In this document: one piece after another, positions 1-6,973 of the stretch | Layout of the letters: each line of letters begins with the position of its first letter | Numbering within the stretch: position 1 is the stretch's first letter | Source of the DNA: Chitinophagaceae bacterium | Lineage (GTDB): Bacteria > Bacteroidota > Bacteroidia > Chitinophagales > Chitinophagaceae | Assembly: GCA_947468255.1 (NCBI GenBank) | Contig: CANIMM010000071.1 | Location: 1 to 11,705 of the forward strand | DNA: 11,705 nt | Direction of reading: 5' to 3' | Notes under the pieces: generated by a model | Database searches by the model: none | The model's input: only the letters and a program-made list of their open reading frames with translations | What the model was told of the DNA's origin: nothing | Translations under genes and position numbers: made by a program

Positions 1-79
1 TATTTTCTGAAAGTTATTGGGTAGCTATCAAAATACAACCTATAAAAAGGATTGCAGTTGGAAAGATTAAATGCGTTAT

Positions 80-1309
80 TTAGCGGGCTGGCCTTCGTTG
101 AGAATTTTGAGGTCTCGGAGCATTTCTTCCCCCTCCACCACTTGGACGAGATGCCGCAGGATTATAGGCAGGGGCTTCGCCAAATTGCTCGGGAACTGCT
201 ACTTTTGGAACAGGCTTTCCCAACAATTTTTCAATTGCAGCAAATTTTCGCTGTTCTGTTTCGCTAATAAAAGTGATCGCCGTACCTTCTGCAGCAGCCC
301 TGGCAGTCCGCCCAATCCGATGTACATAATCTTCTCCATCATGGGGAACATCATAATTTAAAACCATTCCAATATTATCAATATCAATACCTCTGCTTAG
401 GATATCGGTAGCTACTAAAATTTGAATCCGACCACTTTTAAAATGCATGAGTACCTCTTCTCTTTTATCCTGCTCTAAATCACTATGAATTTCATCAACA
501 GGCAAATTGGTTCTTTTCAAATCACGGGTTAACTGTTTCACACTGATCTTACTGCTGCAAAATATCAGTACCGATGAAAAGTTTTTTTGATGTAAAATGT
601 ATTTTACCAAGGGTATTTTTTGGGTATCATATACCACATAGGCAAGCTGGGTAATTTTTTCATTGGGCTTGCTGATGGAAATACTCACTTCCTCCGGCTT
701 GTGAAGAATGGTTCTTGCTAGCTCCCTGATTTTATGTGGCATGGTGGCTGAAAACAAGAGGTTCTGTCGCTTCTGAGGTAGGGCGTGAATGATGCGCATA
801 ATATCATCATAAAATCCCATATCCAGCATCCTGTCTGCTTCATCAAGAATTAAATATTTTAATCCCTGAAACTTCACGTAGCCCATATTGATATGAGCCA
901 GCATTTTTCCAGGTGTACAAATCACTACATCAGCACCTGCGCTCAGTGCTTTTTTTTCTTGAACAAATGCGTTGCCATCTCCCCCACCATAAACTGCAAT
1001 GGAACTTACAGAGGTGAAATAGGAAAGCCCTTCCATGTGTTGTGCTATTTGAATAGCCAATTCACGGGTAGGCACTATCACCAATGCGGTAATACTCTGG
1101 TGATTGAGCGGAGATGAAATAATATTATTGATAAGGGGAAGTAAAAAAGCGGCTGTTTTGCCAGTCCCGGTTTGTGCTGATGCGATTACATCTTTTCCTG
1201 CTAATACCAATGGAATCACCTGTTCCTGAACAGGAGTTGCTTCGTCATAGCCAGATGCCTCAATTCCTTCCAATAGTCGGTTGTCGAAACCAAAATCTTT
1301 AAACTTCAA
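80..1309 (-). CDS. DEAD-box ATP-dependent RNA helicase, RhlE-like
   Basis: This is an ATP-dependent RNA-unwinding enzyme of superfamily 2, expected in the cytoplasm in ribosome assembly or RNA turnover. The 409-residue protein has all core motifs in order: Q-motif region (F6, Q28), Walker A AQTGTGKT (45-52), PTREL (80-84), GG (108-109), TPGK (132-135), DEAD (156-159), SAT (187-189), the second RecA domain with RGID (306-309), and HRIGRTAR (330-337). The tail from about 370 is short, rich in Gly, Pro and Arg, and probably disordered and RNA-binding, as in RhlE types. The start is TTG (1307-1309): no in-frame ATG lies between it and the upstream stop, and the following KFKDFGF sequence is where family members begin. 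It lies 43 bp downstream of the 119-aa gene and is probably cotranscribed with it. The exact paralogue (RhlE, CsdA or other) cannot be fixed from the sequence alone. Confidence 0.96.
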   Translation of the reverse strand: MKFKDFGFDNRLLEGIEASGYDEATPVQEQVIPLVLAGKDVIASAQTGTGKTAAFLLPLINNIISSPLNHQSITALVIVPTRELAIQIAQHMEGLSYFTSVSSIAVYGGGDGNAFVQEKKALSAGADVVICTPGKMLAHINMGYVKFQGLKYLILDEADRMLDMGFYDDIMRIIHALPQKRQNLLFSATMPHKIRELARTILHKPEEVSISISKPNEKITQLAYVVYDTQKIPLVKYILHQKNFSSVLIFCSSKISVKQLTRDLKRTNLPVDEIHSDLEQDKREEVLMHFKSGRIQILVATDILSRGIDIDNIGMVLNYDVPHDGEDYVHRIGRTARAAAEGTAITFISETEQRKFAAIEKLLGKPVPKVAVPEQFGEAPAYNPAASRPSGGGGRNAPRPQNSQRRPAR

Positions 1310-1352
1310 AATACGTATGTCTGATTAATTGATTAATAACTTAAATAAGCAA

Positions 1353-1712
1353 TTACTCACTCGCTGATTCGGCATCCGAAACAGAGTCGATTGGCTGAGG
1401 AGTGATATTTTTTACGGTGATCTGGAATTTGGTATTTAAAATTACCTGAAAATGCCCCGTTGACAAAACTATTTTAGTAGCCGCATCTTCTAGCATAGCT
1501 GCTGCCAGATGACTTGCCAAATCAGAACCGCTGATTACATTACTCACCTTGCCTTCTGTAAACTCGATGGTAAACTTGTACCCTGCTTTTCTGCCCGTTC
1601 CAGCTCTTTCAAAATCTTCGCGGTTTAAACTCAGTAGTTGATCTCCAGCAGCTGATTTTTTTAATAAAATTCTAATAACCGGCAGGTATTTGTTCCAGAT
1701 GTAAGTGTACAT
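1353..1712 (-). CDS. Conserved hypothetical protein, 119 aa
   Basis: I cannot assign a function, but the protein looks like a small conserved Bacteroidota protein. It begins MYTYIWNKYLPVIRILLKKS, an aromatic and basic amphipathic helix. A charged segment follows with a GRKAGYKFTIEF stretch (40-51), then predicted beta strands around 81-101 (IVLSTGHFQVILNTKFQITV), and finally a low-complexity acidic tail rich in Ser, Asp and Glu (108-119). There is no signal peptide and no clear transmembrane segment. The ATG start is preceded by an A-rich leader without a Shine-Dalgarno sequence. It is the first gene of a probable two-gene unit with the RNA helicase 43 bp downstream, so a role near RNA metabolism is possible but only inferred from position. 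Confidence 0.8.
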   Translation of the reverse strand: MYTYIWNKYLPVIRILLKKSAAGDQLLSLNREDFERAGTGRKAGYKFTIEFTEGKVSNVISGSDLASHLAAAMLEDAATKIVLSTGHFQVILNTKFQITVKNITPQPIDSVSDAESASE

Positions 1713-2080
1713 GTTGCAGTTTTTTAATTCCTTTTTTTAAACGAAATTGAATTATTGGTTTTAAATGATCGTAATTACAATACTAAAGGTAAGCTTTATT
1801 GCCATAGCAAGCCTTTTTGATTTGGTCGAAAAAGGTTTCAACAGTCTACCAAAACACTAGAAAACGGCTTTTTTAACAAAAAGAATGACAGCTTGAGCAC
1901 AATATTTGGTACAAGTGGTAGTTACTAAGGGTATAGGCAAGTGAAAAATGATTGAACTGGAGGTGCAAAACAATTCGGTTGAAAAATTTCGGAAATACAC
2001 AATGAATGTAACCTCCCACTGAGTTATCCTTCACCCTTCCTCTAGGCTTTGAGCAAAGATTATTCATCAAATATGTACTC
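1713..2080. other. Intergenic region without a supported gene
   Basis: These 368 bp separate the divergent 119-aa gene (minus) and the 170-aa gene (plus), so promoters for both should lie here. I found no good match by eye to the Bacteroidota TTG-N17-23-TAnnTTTG pattern. There is a weak inverted repeat, AAGCCTTTTT at 1809-1818 against AAAAAGGTTT at 1829-1838 (one G-T pair), with no U-tract after it. A 24-codon ORF at 1948-2022 has no supporting evidence. Confidence 0.6.
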
Positions 2081-2593
2081 ATGAACACCTTACCGATTCA
2101 ACCACCTACAAAAATGATAGTAACGCAGAATTCAAATAATTCTACCAGCTGGATTGGTCACCCAACAACAGACCAGATTGAGACCAAAAGGGGGCAAACC
2201 TTTTTGTCACCATTTGAAGCCGATCTGGAGGCAATTGAGGTTTTCACCAGCTTAGTAACCCACCCTGGGGAAATGGAAATGACAGTTCACCAGGTTGATG
2301 AATCATCAAAAACCTGGGGCCCCGCCCTAGTATCTGCTAGTATACACCTCGAATGTGATGATAGTGGAAAGTGGAAGTCAGTCCATATTACAGGACCGCA
2401 CTTAAAAAAAGGAGCATCCTATGGATTTCGACTCGAATGCCCTAATTCCTATATTGGGCTGGGTGAGGCAATTTTTAGCAACTCAAATCCAACTTTAATT
2501 AATGGGCAAGAGTGGAAATTTACCAACATAGACAAAAAAGGGGTTTCCTATTCCTATTTCAGCTTAGCCTTTAGAGTTGAAGCGAGGGCCTGA
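2081..2593 (+). CDS. Hypothetical beta-rich protein, 170 aa
   Basis: I do not recognise a named family with certainty. From about residue 23 the protein reads as one beta-sandwich-like domain. It has alternating hydrophobic strands and the pattern GQTFLSPFEADLEAIEVFTS (38-57), then a MEMTVHQVDE strand (65-74), KTWGPAL (77-83), GKWKSVHI (96-103), a KKGASYGFRLEC strand (109-120) and a closing SYSYFSLAFRVEA (156-168). Jelly-roll accessory or binding domains often open with a QTF-type strand, and this similarity in pattern is all that supports a binding role. There is no signal peptide, transmembrane segment or secretion tag. An alternative start is Met12 (2114), which would drop a proline-rich leader. 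It stands alone, convergent with the nuclease gene 56 bp away. Confidence 0.78.
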   Translation: MNTLPIQPPTKMIVTQNSNNSTSWIGHPTTDQIETKRGQTFLSPFEADLEAIEVFTSLVTHPGEMEMTVHQVDESSKTWGPALVSASIHLECDDSGKWKSVHITGPHLKKGASYGFRLECPNSYIGLGEAIFSNSNPTLINGQEWKFTNIDKKGVSYSYFSLAFRVEARA

Positions 2594-2639
2594 AGGATTT
2601 CCGCCATTTTGTTATTTACAAGGAGCAACCCTACTACAA

Positions 2640-2658
2640 GTACATTCACTTAATGTAC
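2640..2658 (-). terminator. Small hairpin overlapping the nuclease stop codon
   Basis: GTACATT (2640-2646) and AATGTAC (2652-2658) form a perfect 7-bp stem with a 5-nt loop, and the nuclease stop codon (2650-2652) lies in the loop and at the edge of the right arm. It sits between the convergent 170-aa gene and the nuclease. No U-tract follows on either strand, so it is at best a weak or non-canonical transcript end. Confidence 0.25.
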
Positions 2659-3285
2659 AAATTTAAATCCAGTCAGTTGTTCAATCTGATGAACCGTTAC
2701 CTCATTGTTGTCAATGCCGTCTGCATGCGATAAATCATTATTAAACAAATACGCTTTGTAGGATTTAGTTTTCAAAACATGAATTACTTTCCAGCACTGC
2801 AAGGGTACCGAAACCTTTCCTATTTTTTTTGCCTCCCCCACACTCCCTGCCCATACATGAATACTATCCTCTTGAATAGCCAGCTTTCGGGTAAGCCGCT
2901 CTAATGCCTCCCAATCTCCCGCATTTAATGCATGGTATTGAGGAGCCATATTCGAAAAATAAAAACACTCTTCCATTACTATTTCACCTTGGCACTTGTT
3001 ACTAGCTGCCGGACACATATGCCCACGATCCGTTCCGGAGTGAAGGTAATCCGCCTTTAAATTGGTTTCATCAGGCAGCAAAGGATCTGGCCGAAATTGA
3101 TCCTTTCTCCTTGTAGCAAAACTACAATTGTCACGAGCGCTGGTTTCCCACCAATCCACCATTAGGGGATAAAATTTGGAAGTGCTGAAAATAGAAGTGT
3201 AGTTAGCATGCTTTATTTGTACTGTATTCTGAGCATACAAATGGATGTTAATAAAAATCAGTAAAAATGAAAATACTTTTTTCAT
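2650..3285 (-). CDS. Secreted DNA/RNA non-specific endonuclease (NUC1/Serratia type)
   Basis: This is predicted to be an exported endonuclease that cuts DNA and RNA without sequence preference, using one divalent metal. The 211-residue protein opens with a Sec signal peptide, MKKVFSFLLIFINIHLYAQN, with likely cleavage after the Ala at 18. The catalytic signature TDRGHMCPA (85-93) supplies the general-base His89. YFSNMAPQ (109-116) and N121, the probable metal-binding Asn, follow, then the conserved W125 and E126. These match the DRGH and Asn pattern of the Serratia nuclease family. The length is typical of compact bacterial members. It is transcribed alone, convergent with the 170-aa gene. 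No immunity partner is visible beside it, so a nutrient or DNA-scavenging role is more likely than a toxin role (inference). Confidence 0.93.
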   Translation of the reverse strand: MKKVFSFLLIFINIHLYAQNTVQIKHANYTSIFSTSKFYPLMVDWWETSARDNCSFATRRKDQFRPDPLLPDETNLKADYLHSGTDRGHMCPAASNKCQGEIVMEECFYFSNMAPQYHALNAGDWEALERLTRKLAIQEDSIHVWAGSVGEAKKIGKVSVPLQCWKVIHVLKTKSYKAYLFNNDLSHADGIDNNEVTVHQIEQLTGFKFVH

Positions 3286-3610
3286 AGAAATTATCTAATC
3301 TTCCACAAATTTCGGTTAGTAATGTTGAATAATAATCAGCCCCCAATTAAAATATTGGAATCTTCGCCAGCAAAATTGCAGCATTTACCTCCTCCAATGA
3401 AATGGAAGCCTACAACTCACTCACCGCTAAAATAAAAGGGCTTGACACTTGAAGTTTTGCCAAAATGATACAATTACAAGTAAAGACTGATTGTAAATTA
3501 TCAGCGTTGACTTATTTAACAGCCCTTCTATTATAAAACTAATTTTTGTAAAGCGTAGTAAAATCAATAGTTTTAAGTAGCCGAGAGGCGCTTTTGAAAA
3601 TAAAGGCCAG
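3286..3610. other. Intergenic region, possible remnant and shared element
   Basis: These 325 bp separate the divergent nuclease and glutamate synthase-like genes. No convincing gene is present. The first third carries a sequence (3334-3383) that resembles one at 6290-6331 and is listed separately. Two overlapping plus-strand frames look somewhat protein-like: a 37-codon ORF at 3322-3435, and a startless open stretch at 3351-3452 ending in SLTAKIKGLDT. Either could be a decayed gene end or chance. No clear promoter motif was seen. Confidence 0.5.
3334..3383. repeat. Copy A of a short dispersed element
   Basis: It shares AATCAGC (3334-3340), CCCAATTAA (3342-3350) and a TTCGCCAGCAAAATTG-type block (from 3363) in the same order with the copy at 6290-6331. 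An approximately 10-nt stretch here (ATATTGGAATC region) has no counterpart in that position of the other copy. It begins 49 nt upstream of the start of the minus-strand nuclease gene, so it could be a promoter or leader element or an intergenic repeat. Confidence 0.35.
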
Positions 3611-5134
3611 ATGGCAATAAAACAATATCCTACAACCATGAGAAAAAAATTTTTCATTTTCGGAATTATTTTTACTTCCATTGCCTCTCTTCTCTTTTTT
3701 TTTAAGATAATTGGACCTATCACCCCATTATTTTTTTTAGGTTTATTAGCTCTTGGATACCGCAATAGCAAACAAACAAAGCATACGATTTTAAGAAATT
3801 ATCCTGTTGTAGGTTACTTCAGGTACATGTTCGAAATGATTGCCCCTGAAATTCAACAGTATTTTATTGAGCGCTCCACAGATGGAAAACCATTTTCAAG
3901 AAATGAGCGTTCTTTAATTTATCAGCGATCTAAAAATATTGATGCTACAACCCCATTTGGAACTCAAATGCATTTGAATCATTCGAACTATGAAGGGATC
4001 AAACACTCTATGTTTCCAACATTAGTGAATGAAGCACTTCCGAGGGTTTTAGTGGGTGGCCCTGATTGTAAACAACCTTATTCTGCTTCCCTACTGAATA
4101 TTTCAGCAATGAGTTTTGGATCACTGAGTGAAAATGCGATCAAATCGCTCAATCTGGGTGCGAAAAAAGGGGATTTCTACCACAATACTGGTGAAGGTGG
4201 CTTAACCGAGTTTCATTTACAAGGCGGAGATGTTACTTGGCAAATAGGAACAGGCTATTTTGGCTGCAGAAATATGGAGGGGCAGTTTGATGCGGATAAA
4301 TTTGCTGAAAAAGCCAATCTGCCCGCAGTTAAAATGATTGAAATTAAGCTTTCACAAGGAGCAAAACCTGGTCATGGTGGTGTTCTTCCTGCACAAAAAA
4401 ATACACTACAAATTGCAAAAATTCGTGGAGTAGAACCCTTTACTACCATCCTTTCTCCTCCAAGCCATTCTGCTTTTAAAGATTATAAAGGATTAGTTGA
4501 ATTTATAGCTCAATTGCGCCATTTGTCAAATGGAAAGCCAGTTGGTTTTAAACTTTGCATTGGGGAAACCAATGAATTTGATAAGTTGTGCAAAGAAATG
4601 ATTCATCAAAACTGCTTTCCCGATTTTATAACTGTTGACGGAGCTGAAGGAGGAACCGGAGCTGCACCACCAGAATTTTCTGATGGAGTAGGTATGCCAT
4701 TTGAACCCGCTTTGATATTTGTTAATACTACATTGGTTAATTTAGGAATAAAAAATAAAATTCGAATTATCTGCAGTGGTAAAATCATTTCGGGCTATTC
4801 CATTTTAAGAGCCGTTGCGTTGGGTGCAGATATGTGCAATAGCGCCAGAGGATTTATGTTTTCACTAGGATGCATTCAAGCTTTGCGATGCAACAACAAT
4901 GAATGCCCGACAGGTATTGCCACTCAAAACAAAATGCTGATGAAAGGATTAGTCGTTACAGACAAGTATGATAGAGTATATCATTTCCATAAAAATACCC
5001 TGCATGCAGCAAATGAGTTATTGGCAGCAACGGGAAAAAATAATTTTTCAGAAGTAGATATTTCTATTTTTATGCGAGGCGATGAGTTTTCTAATTTAGC
5101 CAATTTATATTTTCCAGACAATTTGGAAATCTAA
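3611..5134 (+). CDS. Membrane-anchored FMN-binding glutamate synthase-like protein
   Basis: This is a stand-alone version of the central and FMN-binding domains of the glutamate synthase large subunit. N-terminal hydrophobic segments (about 14-31 and 34-50, FFIFGIIFTSIASLLFFF then PLFFLGLLALGY) should anchor it in the inner membrane. The TIM-barrel part has ISAMSFGSLS (164-173), NTGEGG (192-197), KLSQGAKPGHGG (246-257) and TVDGAEGGTGAAP (341-353). It also has the full CX5CX4C cluster motif at Cys421, Cys427 and Cys432, which binds a 3Fe-4S centre in glutamate synthases. The N-terminal Cys-nucleophile glutaminase domain and the C-terminal beta-helix domain are absent. Members of this orphan family of about 500 residues are known, but their substrate is not settled. 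It therefore probably catalyses an FMN- and Fe-S-dependent redox reaction, not necessarily glutamate synthesis. Met10 (3638) is an alternative start. It is monocistronic. Confidence 0.93.
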   Translation: MAIKQYPTTMRKKFFIFGIIFTSIASLLFFFKIIGPITPLFFLGLLALGYRNSKQTKHTILRNYPVVGYFRYMFEMIAPEIQQYFIERSTDGKPFSRNERSLIYQRSKNIDATTPFGTQMHLNHSNYEGIKHSMFPTLVNEALPRVLVGGPDCKQPYSASLLNISAMSFGSLSENAIKSLNLGAKKGDFYHNTGEGGLTEFHLQGGDVTWQIGTGYFGCRNMEGQFDADKFAEKANLPAVKMIEIKLSQGAKPGHGGVLPAQKNTLQIAKIRGVEPFTTILSPPSHSAFKDYKGLVEFIAQLRHLSNGKPVGFKLCIGETNEFDKLCKEMIHQNCFPDFITVDGAEGGTGAAPPEFSDGVGMPFEPALIFVNTTLVNLGIKNKIRIICSGKIISGYSILRAVALGADMCNSARGFMFSLGCIQALRCNNNECPTGIATQNKMLMKGLVVTDKYDRVYHFHKNTLHAANELLAATGKNNFSEVDISIFMRGDEFSNLANLYFPDNLEI

Positions 5135-5243
5135 GGCTATTTTAAAAATAAAGAAATGAAGATTTTTTAGTCGGGTGAAAATAGATATAGCGGGCACCCT
5201 GTTTACAGAAGAAAAAAATAGTACGCATAACTAAATACAAAAA

Positions 5244-5290
5244 GGCCTTGAAATTTTCCAGAAGAAAAACTTCAAGGCCAACTTTTTTTT
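5244..5290 (+). terminator. Bidirectional intrinsic terminator between convergent genes
   Basis: GGCCTTGAA (5244-5252) pairs perfectly with TTCAAGGCC (5271-5279), and the inner TTTTC and GAAAA can extend the stem. Eight T residues follow at 5283-5290 on the plus strand, fitting termination of the glutamate synthase-like gene. On the minus strand the hairpin is followed by a run of five T residues, so it may also stop transcripts from the lipoprotein gene that ends at 5323. Confidence 0.85.
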
Positions 5291-5322
5291 AGAACAATTG
5301 TAAAACTAGTTCAATTAATTTT

Positions 5323-6201
5323 TTATTTTAACTTACCCAGCTGTTCATTATAATATTGAACTGTTTGAATTACAGATGAAAGATTGCTTGGCAAATCTTC
5401 TGCATCCCTTTCTATATAAATATGTCCTTTAAAATTTTGCTTCTTGAGCTCAGCAAAAATTGCAGGAAAATCTACCACACCGGTTCCAACAGGAACATCC
5501 TGTAAAGCTGGATTATTATAAGCCGCTATATCCTTCAAATGCACACCAATAATATGTCCGCTTAATTTTTTTACTGCTTCCAATGGATTAATACCGCTCT
5601 TTGGCCAATGCCCCAAATCAGCACAGGCGCCAAAATTAGGATGGTTTTTTATTGCAGCTAATACAGAATCAGGGCTCCAATATCGGCTAACACCTTTCCA
5701 ATGTTCATGAATAGCAACCTTCACTCCATATACTCCAGCAAGACTATCAATACTATCCCACATGTTCAATGGTGGTTCAGCTGTTACAAACTTCACTCCG
5801 AATCCTTGAGCTATATCAAATTGCTTTTTCCAGGAAACTACCGTGGAATCTCCAGCAATATAAATGGATTCAATATTAAGTCCCTTTTTGCTAATCAATG
5901 ATTTTAGTTTACCGATACCAACAGCCGAAAGTTGAAAAACTAAAGAGTCTTTTACATCAGGACCTCCTTTTTGAAAAGTATTGGGTTCAATATATTTTAA
6001 CCCGGCACTGTCAATTTTATCTAAGGCTTCTGCAAAATTAAATGTGTGAAAAGTCCATAATGCAACTCCAAACTTCCAATCAGTGGAAGGGTCTGTAATA
6101 GCTGCAGTATCCTTATTTACAGCAGCAGACTGTTGTACATTGCTATTGCAGGAAGCAAAAAAGATTGAAAATACAAGTAGCGGTAATAGCAATTTTTTCA
6201 T
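5323..6201 (-). CDS. Xylose isomerase-like TIM-barrel lipoprotein (sugar isomerase/epimerase family)
   Basis: This is a 292-residue exported protein of the xylose isomerase-like / AP endonuclease family 2 TIM-barrel fold. The start is Met at 6201, not the upstream Met at 6231, because MKKLLLPLLVFSIFFASC is then a clean lipoprotein signal with the lipidated Cys at 18. The mature part begins with a low-complexity linker (19-41). The barrel shows FGVALWTFHT (44-53) and candidate metal ligands at E142 (TAEPP), H165/H167 (IHEHW), D195/H198 (ADLGHW), H221 (GVHLKD) and E264 (IYIERD), so an active metal centre is likely. Relatives isomerise or epimerise sugars or polyols, but the substrate cannot be read from the sequence. 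It is probably tethered facing the periplasm or on the outer membrane. It is downstream of the VOC gene by 141 bp and may or may not share its transcript. Confidence 0.9.
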   Translation of the reverse strand: MKKLLLPLLVFSIFFASCNSNVQQSAAVNKDTAAITDPSTDWKFGVALWTFHTFNFAEALDKIDSAGLKYIEPNTFQKGGPDVKDSLVFQLSAVGIGKLKSLISKKGLNIESIYIAGDSTVVSWKKQFDIAQGFGVKFVTAEPPLNMWDSIDSLAGVYGVKVAIHEHWKGVSRYWSPDSVLAAIKNHPNFGACADLGHWPKSGINPLEAVKKLSGHIIGVHLKDIAAYNNPALQDVPVGTGVVDFPAIFAELKKQNFKGHIYIERDAEDLPSNLSSVIQTVQYYNEQLGKLK

Positions 6202-6289
6202 ATGTGTTTTTTTTAATACTAATAAGGACAAAGTTCTGCTATTTTATTTAATTAACTGATTTCTTCAAATTGAAAACCCCTGCTCAAAA

Positions 6290-6331
6290 AATCAGCATTC
6301 CCAATTAAGATTTGCCAGCAATATTGGAAGA
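6290..6331. repeat. Copy B of a short dispersed element
   Basis: AATCAGC (6290-6296), CCCAATTAA (6300-6308) and TTTGCCAGCAATATTG (from 6311) match copy A at 3334-3383 in the same order. It lies between the VOC gene and the lipoprotein gene, about 90 nt upstream of the lipoprotein start. This parallels copy A, which sits 49 nt upstream of another minus-strand gene for an exported protein. Confidence 0.35.
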
Positions 6332-6342
6332 ATACTTTCACT

Positions 6343-6753
6343 TTATAAAATCTGGCAAAACTCTAATCTTTCTCCATCGGGACCAGCAATATTGAAATAT
6401 TTACAGCCCTTTTCCCAAAAATTTAAAAAAACAGGTTGGTCTTCAAAAATTGAAAACCCTTCTTTTTTAAGCAAGTCAAATGTTTCATCAATGTCGTCTA
6501 CATCAAAGGCGATATGATCAATACGTCCATCCTTTCGTTGCTTTACATTGCTTAATTCAGGTTCAGGCATTTGGTACAATTCTATTATAATTGCATCGCG
6601 CTTCATCATTGCAACTTTTCCCTGTTCTCCTTCGTGCATAAAAGTAGCGTTCATTACCCTTTTAAAACCTAGACGCTCATAAAAGGCCTGGGAAATTTCA
6701 AGATTCACAATTGGAATTCCGATATGCTGTAAATGGTTTATTTTTAAATTCAT
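6343..6753 (-). CDS. VOC family protein (glyoxalase I fold)
   Basis: This 136-residue cytoplasmic protein of the vicinal oxygen chelate superfamily has two beta-alpha-beta-beta-beta modules. The first runs from LQHIGIPI (8-15) to IIIELYQ (55-61), the second from IDHIAFDV (78-85) to ERLEFCQ (128-134). The four expected metal-ligand positions are all present as H10, E58, H80 and E131, the same His/Glu/His/Glu arrangement as in glyoxalase I. It is therefore probably a functional metalloenzyme, such as a lactoylglutathione lyase-like or methylmalonyl-CoA epimerase-like enzyme; the substrate is not determinable. GPDGERLEF (124-132) is the usual VOC ending. It has no signal peptide, and its neighbours do not reveal a pathway. 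Confidence 0.92.
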   Translation of the reverse strand: MNLKINHLQHIGIPIVNLEISQAFYERLGFKRVMNATFMHEGEQGKVAMMKRDAIIIELYQMPEPELSNVKQRKDGRIDHIAFDVDDIDETFDLLKKEGFSIFEDQPVFLNFWEKGCKYFNIAGPDGERLEFCQIL

Positions 6754-6913
6754 TCTTGAATAATTAATTGGTTATGGTTTTTTATTGATTGGGTAATGAG
6801 TTGTTTAGCAATGCTATTTTACCAAAACGAAAAAAAATCAATTCAGTAAAACCAGCTTTCATTCATTTGCAAGCCCAATGTTTTTAATATGTAAACAAGG
6901 TACGATAAACTAC

Positions 6914-6962
6914 CTGATTAGCTGTAGCATTGGGCAATTCAAAAATCGACTGATTAGCAGTA
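6914..6962. repeat. Imperfect 13-nt direct repeat in the DUF1566 3' flank
   Basis: CTGATTAGCTGTA (6914-6926) recurs as CTGATTAGCAGTA (6950-6962), 12 of 13 identical, with a 36-nt offset. An inverted repeat, GCCCAATG (6873-6880) against CATTGGGC (6928-6935), overlaps the same stretch. Together they may mark the transcript end of the DUF1566 gene, which stops at 6974, though no U-tract is present. Confidence 0.4.
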
Positions 6963-6973
6963 ATACTCAATCG

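Noticed and set aside
1948..2022. 24-codon plus-strand ORF with a plausible-looking peptide
   Set aside because: Too short, no ribosome binding site or homologous neighbour; chance is sufficient.
1873..2088. Minus-strand 71-codon ORF in the intergenic region
   Set aside because: Cys/His/Tyr-rich composition typical of AT-rich noncoding DNA, no motif, and it overlaps the start of the 170-aa gene.
2650..3285. Nuclease as an antibacterial toxin with an immunity gene
   Set aside because: It has only a signal peptide and the nuclease domain, no delivery domain, and no small cognate gene on the same strand beside it.
3427..3771. Minus-strand 114-codon ORF
   Set aside because: It overlaps the start of the well-supported glutamate synthase-like gene on the other strand and is its shadow; composition is not protein-like.
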